From Microstegium vimineum (lineage: Eukaryota > Streptophyta > Magnoliopsida > Poales > Poaceae), in assembly GCA_022036555.1 (NCBI GenBank), contig CM039126.1, forward strand, positions 30,279,925-30,343,924: DNA of 64,000 nucleotides, read 5' to 3'. Position 1 is the first letter of the stretch. Each line of letters opens with the position of its first letter. The notes under the pieces were generated by a model, which was given only the letters and a program-made list of their open reading frames with translations, searched no databases and was not told the origin of the DNA. Below, in pieces: positions 56,652 to 64,000 of this stretch. The position numbers and the translations under genes are program-made.

Positions 56652-57793
56652 TCATGTTAGCACCGTACTCGGTGTGTAGAACGCCATGAAGGGTAAGGCG
56701 CTTTCGTATCTCCAATAATTGACTAACTCTCTCGCCTGTTCTGACCTAAGCTCGATCATGAAGGTATTACCACAGCTGCCCACAAGGATGGCACCTATGC
56801 CTTCAGCGAAACACATCACACGTGCTGCATCGGGCCCAATGGGCATCAGTTTCTGTAGATCGATGACCTTGCACCGTACCCATACTTCAACCCCTACTGG
56901 ATTAACCTTCCTTGACCATACGTAAAGGCAGGAACCTCTGATGCCGACAAGCCCCAGAGAACCATCCGTCATCAGCATGAGGTTAGCACCCAAATGGAAA
57001 ACTTCTGGAGGTTCAATGATAGAGAAGCAATCATTGCCCAAGTCATATTTCACAATTCCATCATGCTTCTTGCATGTGAAGTAGATAGCATCCCCAATAT
57101 GGGCAATGCGCTTCCCTGTGTCGATGGAGCAAAAATCACCAAGCCTGAGTTGCGCCTGCGTGCTCCAGCGATTAGCATCCGATGAGTACACCAGTACCCT
57201 CAGGACACAAAGTGAGTCCGGGTCCAGCAAGACCACTCGGAAGGCACCGTAGCAGTCGATGTGGTCACAGCCGTGATCGTCACAGAGCACCACACCAAAA
57301 GCAGTGCCCCAGTCAATAGCTTTGGCGTCAAAACTGGGCAGTACCTGCTGTCGCTCGGTGATGGGGTCACAAACAATGAAATATTGACCCTTTGTACAGT
57401 GAACGAGGACGCGGCAGTAGCGGCAATCGACCACATACGAAGGTCGCGCATGGAACCTTGTGCTGTCGAAGGGGATGCTGATGTGGTGGGGATGAGTCTC
57501 AGAACGGCGGAGCCCGATCTAGTGCAGACGGGGAGTAGAGTGAGCAGGGGTGGTTTCCTGTGGAACCTGCGGTAGCGGCAGAGGAAGCCTTCGTTGCAGA
57601 CAAGTTGATGCCAACTCTTACAAAAGAGAGAGGTGCGGACGAGGCACACCGGATCGGCCGGCGGGAGGCGGAGGAGGATGCTGGATATGAGGTCCAGCAC
57701 CAGCTTCGGTGGCTCCATGGTGTCCTCTTGGTCGCCTTCTCGGTGAATCGAGAAGGAGCCGCCTAGGTCCTCCACCACCTCCGGCGGCTCCAC
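56652..57793 (-). pseudogene. F-box protein of the grass-expanded type, one frameshift
   Basis: N-terminal F-box: 'LVLDLISSILLRLPPADPVC', then 'SLFCKSWHQLVCNEGF' and 'RRFHRKPPLLTLL', the usual grass form. F-box proteins are the substrate-recruiting subunits of SCF ubiquitin ligases. The C-terminal part is a propeller-like associated domain ('CDPITERQQVLP', 'VVLLDPDSLCVLRVLVYSSD', 'DAIYFTCKKHDGIVKYDL'). A single shift between about 57490 and 57560 separates the two. The start may be either Met, 57793 or 57718. Apart from that shift the gene is complete to the TAG-closed C-terminus, so it is a recent pseudogene or contains a sequence error. Confidence 0.82.
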
Positions 57794-57852
57794 GGTGATG
57801 GAGCCGCCCTGGCCCGTTGGGGTGGGGTTGGGGGACTGTGCTGAGGTTTATG

Positions 57853-57996
57853 GCTGGGAGGCGAGGATCCGGTGAGATGGAGGCGGCGTTGGAGAGCAGA
57901 GTGGGGAGGCAGGGGTGTGGTGAGGTGGCGGCGGGTCTGGAGAACAGAGTGGGGAGGCGAGGATCCGATGAGGTGGCGGCGGCGTTGGATTACAGA
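57853..57996 (+). repeat. Three tandem 48 bp GC-rich repeats upstream of the F-box gene
   Basis: Units at 57853-57900, 57901-57948 and 57949-57996, each beginning G(C/T)GGGGAGGC or near it and ending AACAGA or AGCAGA. Located about 60-200 bases upstream of the F-box start. Confidence 0.8.
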
Positions 57997-58165
57997 GGAA
58001 GGGAGTGGTGGGGTGGGTGGGGTTCATGTTCATCAAGCTTCAAAGTCCATGGTGCAGAGCTTCAAAGCCCGTGGCCCATTCTCCCCGGCGGTTCAAATTC
58101 TTCAACAGTGGCCCATTCCCCAGCATTTTTCAGTGCGAGTTTCATCCTTTTTTATTAATAGTATA

Positions 58166-58319
58166 CTCCCTCCATCCCAAATTATAAGACATTTGACTTT
58201 TTTGACACTGAGTTTGTCAGTTCAAAAATTTGTTCAAAATATCACTTCTTTTTTACATGGCTTGAAGAATGACTTAAATTTGACTGTTTTTGCACAATCT
58301 TTTTGAATAAGACTTGTTC
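58166..58319 (+). mobile_element. Truncated Stowaway-like (Tc1/mariner) MITE
   Basis: TA followed by CTCCCTCCATCCC and AAATTATAAGACATTTGAC, the classic grass Stowaway end. The opposite end is not found. Confidence 0.7.
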
Positions 58320-58398
58320 TGAGCTTTGATACTTCATCAGAAGGATGTAACGCAGCATCACACAATTCAATTTCACCAGTTCACCACAGGACCAACAT

Positions 58399-58499
58399 TA
58401 CATAGGGTTTAGGGTCTAGGGGTTTAGGGTTTATGGTTAGGGCATAAGGTGTTTAAGATGTTTAGGGTTTAGAGTTTAGCGATTAGGGTTTAGGGGTTA
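58399..58499 (+). repeat. Telomere-like repeat, site 2
   Basis: About 100 bases of degenerate TTTAGGG units (AGGGTTTAGGG, GGGGTTTAGGG and variants). Confidence 0.7.
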
Positions 58500-58517
58500 G
58501 CTCTAATACTAAAATAG

Positions 58518-58628
58518 ATGTTGGTGGCGACGGATGATATCAACTTTGCTTCTTTGGATGCTAGGGCTGGGAAGGTTAGGTACAAAATAAGAAAATTGGA
58601 AAGGGAGTATGGCGAAGCTCTACAAGAG
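58518..58628 (+). CDS. Possible internal exon of an unidentified gene
   Basis: Open from ATG at 58518 through 'ARAGKVRYKIRKLEREYGEA' to a GTATTT donor-like site near 58628. A CATCCCAG acceptor-like site near 58715 restarts an open frame. The composition is exon-like. I cannot assign a family; it is probably a fragment. Confidence 0.3.
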
Positions 58629-58862
58629 GTATTTGCCCCCACTGCTGCTCTTTTTTTTTTGCCCCACATCACTGTTTGTTTTGTTGTTAATTTGCACTGA
58701 AACTTTGCATCCCAGGATAATGGCCAGGATCATGTCATGGCAAAAGAAGCACTGGGGGTTGCTTGATGAAACATGTAGCGTTGAAGTGGAGCAAGTCAGG
58801 CAAATGGAGCATGTTATGTTTTGGAGGTGTACATCCACACGTTCCCAATCCCTTTCTTGCTG

Positions 58863-59370
58863 GTAGATGAATACTGTTTTCAATGTTGGAGGCAACACAT
58901 TCAAGTTTCCTTTATATTATTCTTGTTTACTGTAGATAAATAGTGTTTTCAACAAAGGGTTCTTGTTTTCTTCCTCCAACTGGAATTCATGTTTGAGGCA
59001 TAACATTCTTGTTTCCATCAGAGTATTCTTGTTTACTGTAAACTGTTCTTGTTTCCTTTAGTATATTCATGCTTTTGGTAGATAAATAGTGTTTTCAACA
59101 AAGGGTTCTTGTTTTCTTCCTCAAAGTGGAATTCATGTTTGAGGCATAACATTCTTGTTTCCTGTAGTGTATTTTTGTTTTTGGTAGATGAATACTGTTT
59201 TCAACAAAGGGTTCTTGTTTTCTTCTTGAAACATGAATTCATGTTGGAGGCAACACATTCAAGTTTCCTTTATATTATTCTTGTTTACTGTAGATAAATA
59301 GTGTTTTCAACAAAGGGTTCTTGTTTTCTTCCTCAAACTGGAATTCATGTTTACGGCATAAAATTCCTGT
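58863..59370 (+). repeat. Tandem repeats of 107-145 bp
   Basis: The block TAGATAAATAGTGTTTTCAA followed by CAAAGGGTTCTTGTTTTC occurs near 58933, 59080, 59187 and 59290, with AATTCATGTTTGAGGCATAA between copies. Confidence 0.7.
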
Positions 59371-60359
59371 GCGGTGCGGGCTGCCAATTGCAACAGTCCA
59401 GAGACGAGACGAGACGGAACGCGAAAACAGGCGGTGTGTTTTTGGTTTTCTCTGTCACTGGATGATAGGGACAGAGCTCTTTATGGTGACCTTGAGCACG
59501 GAAAATACCATTATAGTTAGCCACCTTAGGCCAGTCTTGGGAGGCAACAACCTACATGGAACCAGGCAACAAGTGTTATTGAAATGAGATGATAGTATCC
59601 TGATTGTAAACAAAAAAGAGTTACATAAGCAATGGAAGGGGCATAATCATCTAGAGCAGCAGGGTGAGTGACATCGACACCAAATATAATTGTTGGTTAA
59701 ATTGAAACAACCGGTAAGCTTTCTTTGGGGCTGTTTTTAGTGTGTTTTCTTAACAATGATTTTGCTCAAATGTTTATGGAATTTGCAGGCACTATAGTTG
59801 ATAAGAATATCTGTCACCCAACATAATTTGATTTCTTCTTGTGCAGCCATGCTGGGATCAAGGTATGTGTAGCACGTTGCAACTAATTTAGACATTGTTT
59901 TTTTTTCAAATGCATCTACTCCTTCTACTATCGTATGTGGTTTAAATTTACTCAGGGCAAGATGCATATATTTTTGTTCTGGTGGATTCAATCTATGCTT
60001 CAGAGACCTTCAATAGAAGTACCATTGTCTAGGGAGACTAAAATACATAGTTGTGTAACTAGCAAGTATGTGAAGGGTGGGTTGGAAGCTACAAGATCTA
60101 GAGGTGATGGATCTAGAAAAGAAACTATGTGTTTCTTCTGTTGGTTAGAGACCAAACATGAGAGAAGGGAGTGGAGAGAAAGAGAAAACCAAAAAGAGTA
60201 AGAGACTAGCCCTCATCTCCACCTTTTACTCTCTTTATTTTATAGGGAATGTGGGAGAGGAGGTTTTCATTATCCCCCAAGTGAGATTGTTTTTTACACT
60301 AGATCCTATTGTGACTCTTTGGCTTTCCTATTGAGTCTTATGCTTCACATAAGATATTC

Positions 60360-60650
60360 TGCAAGCCCAATGAAGTTGTAGGGCTCGCTTGGGTTGGTTT
60401 AAACAAGGTTGCTCCTATGGAACCTAATGAGATGAAGTTTCTACTTGGCTTTCCGAAGGATCACACCAGAGGTATTAACAGGACAGAGAGGTACCAATCT
60501 CTAGGAAATTCATTTCAAGTCGATATTGTTGCTTACCATCTTTTAGTCCTTAAGGATATGTACCCACAAGGCATGAACACCCTCTGTTTATTCTCTGGTA
60601 TTGAAGGAGCAGAGGTGGCTCTCCACAGACTTGGTATACGCATGAATGTC
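60360..60650 (+). pseudogene. DRM-type DNA cytosine methyltransferase fragment
   Basis: 97 codons matching the catalytic C-terminus of plant DRM (domains rearranged methyltransferases), which set de novo and RNA-directed DNA methylation. Seen in order: 'WVGLNKVAPMEPNEMKFLLG', 'FPKDHTRG', 'SLGNSFQVDIVAYHLLVLKD', 'MNTLCLFSGIEGAEVALHRL'. The order is the rearranged one peculiar to DRM: the GNSFQV motif precedes the FSG motif I. The second Gly of the usual FSGIGGAE is Glu here, which should harm cofactor binding. It stops at 60650, where GGTTAAG repeats start. No UBA domains and no catalytic Cys motif in the window. Confidence 0.85.
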
Positions 60651-60785
60651 GCCTGGTTAAGGCCACTGTCCGGGTTAAGTTCACTGAAGTCGGTTAAGGC
60701 CACTGACCTGGTTAACAGCACAAAGACAAGGTTGAATTTGCGACCTACTTTGAATGCCTTCGTGGTTCACAACCGGTTAAGGTAT
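60651..60785 (+). repeat. GGTTAAG-rich minisatellite, array 1
   Basis: Five GGTTAAG or GGTTAAC words in 135 bases, starting exactly at the end of the DRM fragment; related to the array at 62915-63215. Confidence 0.65.
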
Positions 60786-60805
60786 GGAGAACCTTTAACG
60801 TGGCT

Positions 60806-61290
60806 CTAAAGTTCTGGCTCCGCCGCTGGTGATCCGTGATGACTCTAGCCATGGAAGTTCTATTGAAATCAGCAACGATTCTAGTTGTAAACCAATCAAA
60901 ATGTGAAGGCGAATGAATCTCCCAGATGATGAACTCCATTCCAATAATTTATTTCATAATAATCAGGCACCATGTTCTCCATCAAGATTGTGGCAAGCAC
61001 AGAATCCTCAACATTATCTTTTGCTAGATGCATCAAGATATTCTAAAGAACAAGCATGTAGAAATATGTTTTCATAGTCCATGGAGCCATTACAGGATCA
61101 CTCCCATAAGGATGGTGGCCAACAAATTCCTTTGCCTGGTTGCCAGGTCCAGGAGTTTCTTGGAAGTAATGTAGTCGAGAACCACAACTGTTAGACCATC
61201 TTCATTTAGAAAATGAGTTTATGAAAATTGATGATTCCACAGCTGGAGGCGAAAACCATGAAATATGCCAAAAAATTACAGAGGTTGCAT
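60806..61290 (+). pseudogene. Unidentified exon-like fragment
   Basis: One frame reads 'VIRDDSSHGSSIEISNDSSC', then 'NLPDDELHSN', 'SPSRLWQAQNPQHYLLLD' and 'IPLPGCQVQEFLGSNVVENH', interrupted by two stops. A shift continues it as 'LDHLHLENEFMKIDDSTAGG'. The composition is protein-like (polar, Ser/Asp/Asn-rich), with no recognised domain. It lies next to the DRM fragment and may have been captured with it. Confidence 0.4.
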
Positions 61291-61682
61291 CTCTTCTAGT
61301 GTTTCTCTTTTCTCCTTTTTTCTCCCTTTCTTCTAGTGTTGCACCTACATATATGCATCTATGTATGTAATCCATCCATGGCTACTAGTCCATCTCCATC
61401 CTCCATGGTGTTGGCCTGCTCGTAATGCTGATCCTTCATGGTGTTGGACTGCACAGGGCCTGGTTTCCATTAATGCTGCAGCCTGTCTTACTCATTTGGT
61501 AGCAGAAGGGACTTGAATGCCCCCACCCACACCCACAAATTAAGGGTTTCAATAAGGTGTAAATTCTCAATGGGGTGTCATTTAAATTTTACAGATTGTG
61601 ATAATTGTACTTGACAATGTTGCTTTGCTAGACGAAAAGATCCATTACCATTAGTACGCAAGGGCAAAAAAGGTTACCAGAA

Positions 61683-62555
61683 GTCTATAGGCAAGTAGAG
61701 GAAGTCGTATCCCGATCTCACTCCACCCGGCGCGATCTTCTGGTTCTTGATGAAGCAGTGTTCATTGAGAATGTTCATCAACCTCATCCTCCTGCGTCGT
61801 CAAAACGAATCAAGTAAACCGATCTTCATCAAGCTACTAATAAGTAAAACCAGATCGATAGAGGAAAACCAAGAGTAGTTCAAGGCGACGACAAAGAGAA
61901 GGAAATAAAACAAAAGGCAGACTCACATACGTGAAATCATTGGAAATGTTTCAGATCATGAGACTGGCCCACTCAGATTTAGAGTCGAATAGACACCGAG
62001 GCTTAGGGACGGTGCGGCGAGCATAGACTCTGGGAGCCGGCCACGCACGATGTGGCTGGCGGAGCCCCCGCCTCTGCGGTGGACGGACACCCGCGCGGCC
62101 CTCAGTGGGGGGCGGCGCCACGGCAGAGGCCACGCCTTCGGGTGCTAACGGCGTGAGGAGCACGAGCTGGAGCTGGTATGGGAACGACATCGGGAGGGAC
62201 GTTGTTGGCGAGATGGGCGGGCTTGGAGCTGCGGGGACGGATGGTTGGTCGCCACCTCCTTCGCGTCCCCGGCGGCCTTCACGCGGCCGAACGCCGCAGT
62301 TGCCGCCGGAGCCGCCGCTTGCCAGGCACCAGGATGTGGCCCAGAAGGGGTTGTCATGGCCATGGCTCCGTGTGCCATGGGCTCCACGACACCATGGAAT
62401 GGCCCAGGCATCCCCGGGAAGAAAGAGGCCTGAGGGATACTCCAGCAAGGCTAAGGCGGGGGTGGAGCCAGCGGCGGCCAGGCAGGAACTCCAGCGGCGG
62501 CGGAGGCATGCACACGTACGTCGTAAGGACATGCACGGGCGACAGCAGGATCCAT
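61683..62555 (-). pseudogene. MEI2-like RNA-binding protein, N-terminus and start of the C-terminal RRM
   Basis: Exon 1 runs from the ATG at 62555 (MDPAVAR...) to a GTATGT donor at 61930; exon 2 starts at 61791 after a GCAG acceptor. The RRM start reads 'SLMI-stop-NISNDFT' and continues 'MRLMNILNEHCFIKNQKIAP' then 'GYDFLYLPID', the hallmark of the MEI2/TEL C-terminal RRM (RNA recognition motif 2). The stop is TGA where Arg (CGA) is usual, a CpG transition. At least one frameshift lies in the Pro/Ala-rich exon 1. No further RRM sequence follows, so it is a fragment. MEI2-like proteins bind RNA in meiosis and meristem control. Confidence 0.7.
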
Positions 62556-62633
62556 GGCGCGCCTCTCTTCGGGATGTAGGCCGGGGCTGCGGGGCTGAGG
62601 GAGCTGATGGAAGGCGGTCAGAAGACTTCGGCT

Positions 62634-62790
62634 AGGGTTTAGGGTTTTAGGGTTTAGGGTCTGGGGAGATACCCTCCTTATTCTAGATCTTCGCCTTCAC
62701 ATTGTCAAGGGTTTAGGGTCTAGGTTCTAGGCTCCGGGGACATGCCCTCCTTGTCCAGCTAGGGTTTATGGTTTTAGGGTTTAGGAGATG
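62634..62790 (+). repeat. Telomere-like repeat, site 3
   Basis: GGGTTTAGGGTTTTAGGGTTT and related words in three clusters, immediately upstream of the MEI2-like start. On the minus strand they read as AAACCCTAAA telo-boxes, common in grass promoters and 5' UTRs. Confidence 0.65.
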
Positions 62791-62914
62791 ACCTCCTTGT
62801 TCTGGATCTTTGCCTTCACATGGTCGATGGTGTTAGAAGACTCCACCTTTAGGGTGATGGTCTTAACAAAGATTTGCATGCCACCACGTAGGCGGAGCAC
62901 CAGGTGAAGGGTGG

Positions 62915-63215
62915 ACATGTCTCTGGTTAAGCACATTGGCTCCGGTTAAGCCCATTGTATCCGGTTAAGGACACAGGGTTGGGTTAAGGGGGTCTCATCC
63001 GGTTAAGACCACATGGTCCGGTTAAGGACACAGGGTCGGGTTAAGGGAAAACCCTACGGTTAAGGGGATCCCATCAGGTTAAGGACACATGATCCTCTTA
63101 ACCTAGGGGGTCTGCCTTTAACCGGAGGGTGTGCCCTTAACCTGACCCTGTGTCCTTCATTGGACCATGTGGTCTTAGCCGGAGGGGATCCCTTTAACCG
63201 GAGGGTCTTAGTGGG
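62915..63215. repeat. GGTTAAG-rich minisatellite, array 2, partly inverted
   Basis: Nine GGTTAAG words forward (62925-63090), then four inverted (CTTAACC or TTTAACC, 63105-63200), spaced 17-24 bases. The array folds back on itself around 63100. Confidence 0.7.
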
Positions 63216-63249
63216 TGGACATGTGGAACTAGTTATTTGATCCCGATTG

Positions 63250-63530
63250 TCTTTACCTAGATCTCTTAAAAGGAAACTAGTGGGATTAGAGGGAAAAGTA
63301 CTATGTCGACTACTAAGATCTCTCAAGAGTAAGGAAACTACTAGAAGATATCTTTGAAGATGTTGGAGGAAACTAGTGGGATTAGAGGGAAAAGTACTCC
63401 GTCGACTACTAAGATCTCTCAAGAGTAAGGAAATTACTGGAAGATATCTTTAAAATAAGGAAACTAGTAGTAATAAGAGGGAAAAGTACTTTGTCGACTA
63501 CTTAGATATATAAAAATTAACTAGTGGGAT
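63250..63530 (+). repeat. Tandem repeats of about 96 bp
   Basis: The block GGAAACTAGTGGGATTAGAG followed by GGGAAAAGTACT and GTCGACTACTAAGATCTCTC recurs at about 63271, 63367 and 63460; decayed relatives are at 55160-55330 and 63610-63680. Confidence 0.7.
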
Positions 63531-63719
63531 AAGACCTAAACAAATACTTCGTGCATTACATGCAACTCTTACATGAACAACAACGAAAGATCCACAAATG
63601 TGCTTGTGTCAGGGTAAGGGAAAGTACTTTGTAGACTACTTAGATCTCTCAAAAGATAGGAAACTAGTGGATGATAAGTTTGGTATTGTAGTGATTGCAC
63701 TTTCACCATGATCACTAGA

Positions 63720-63990
63720 CGAGTTAGGAGCAGTGATGTCTTCGTGCTGATGTATCAATGCCATCGTAGCATGAGAGTTTGGTATTAGGTTTTTAGGCAA
63801 TTGTGTTAAAATATCAAAGTATTTCGATATGAGAGGAGTACTAGTACCCTGCGATTGAGAAGCAGTGATGTCTTCTCAATCTCTTTGAACTTAGACATCA
63901 CATTCTCCTTTTCAACATCTTTCCAGTGCTACTGTTCATCATAGGATAACTGTCTAGAGAAGCAGTGATGTCTTCTCATGGCATTCGCAA
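63720..63990 (+). repeat. GAGAAGCAGTGATGTCTTCTCA motif, three spaced copies
   Basis: The core AGCAGTGATGTCTTC occurs near 63730, 63860 and 63960 in otherwise unassigned DNA at the window end. Confidence 0.55.
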
Positions 63991-64000
63991 TGGTATAAGC

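Noticed and set aside
1..64000. Endogenous plant pararetrovirus
   Set aside because: All reverse-transcriptase and gag pieces sit with LTRs, PBS and polypurine tracts of gypsy type; no movement protein or viral coat motif was seen.

Overview
The window is repeat-dominated nuclear DNA from a grass, probably a panicoid. The evidence is several Ty3/gypsy lineages nested in one another, a CACTA transposon, a Stowaway-like MITE, AAACCCTAA boxes and a grass-type F-box pseudogene. No intact host gene is visible. I infer the subfamily from the style of the elements; genus and species cannot be read from the sequence alone.

Layout. 1-5045: 3' end of a Tat-lineage gypsy element carrying a decayed, antisense, intron-containing plant-mobile-domain gene, with its 3' LTR at 3821-5045. 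5046-10785: 3' half of a forward Athila-type element (family A): spacer, ATHILA ORF1, 3' UTR and LTR, then a primer-binding site. 10786-11518: Tat gag-protease fragment. 11519-15590: reversed Athila family D. 15597-18414: forward Athila family C. 18536-30581: second, reversed family A copy; its LTR is split by an 8.7 kb CACTA element (18844-27523, target duplication AAC). 30582-53336: Tekay/Del-type gypsy element whose roughly 4 kb LTR is split by a 14.5 kb rearranged Athila family B block (31421-45933). After that LTR come a tRNA-iMet type PBS, an extra ORF whose first residues copy the histone H3 tail, then gag, protease and a truncated reverse transcriptase. 53332-54360: 19 bp minisatellite split by a 727 bp TIR element. 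54361-64000: gene fragments (F-box, DRM DNA methyltransferase, MEI2-like RNA-binding protein, unidentified exons) among telomere-like and GGTTAAG-rich repeats.

How the parts relate. Insertion order can be read from what interrupts what: Tat into Athila A; CACTA into an Athila A LTR; Tekay into Athila A2; Athila B into the Tekay LTR. Every Athila copy here lacks RNase H and integrase, and only one short reverse-transcriptase N-terminal piece remains, so these copies would need proteins supplied from elsewhere. Their LTRs still share a strict promoter layout: palindromes close to GGTCGGCCGACC at about -180, -280 and -530 from the TATA box. Similar palindromes precede a probable internal promoter for ATHILA ORF1.

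The two signals I rate most worth following are the H3-tail-like retrotransposon protein (49833-50717) and the fixed-spacing palindromes, each of which holds two back-to-back GCCGAC (DRE/CRT) cores.
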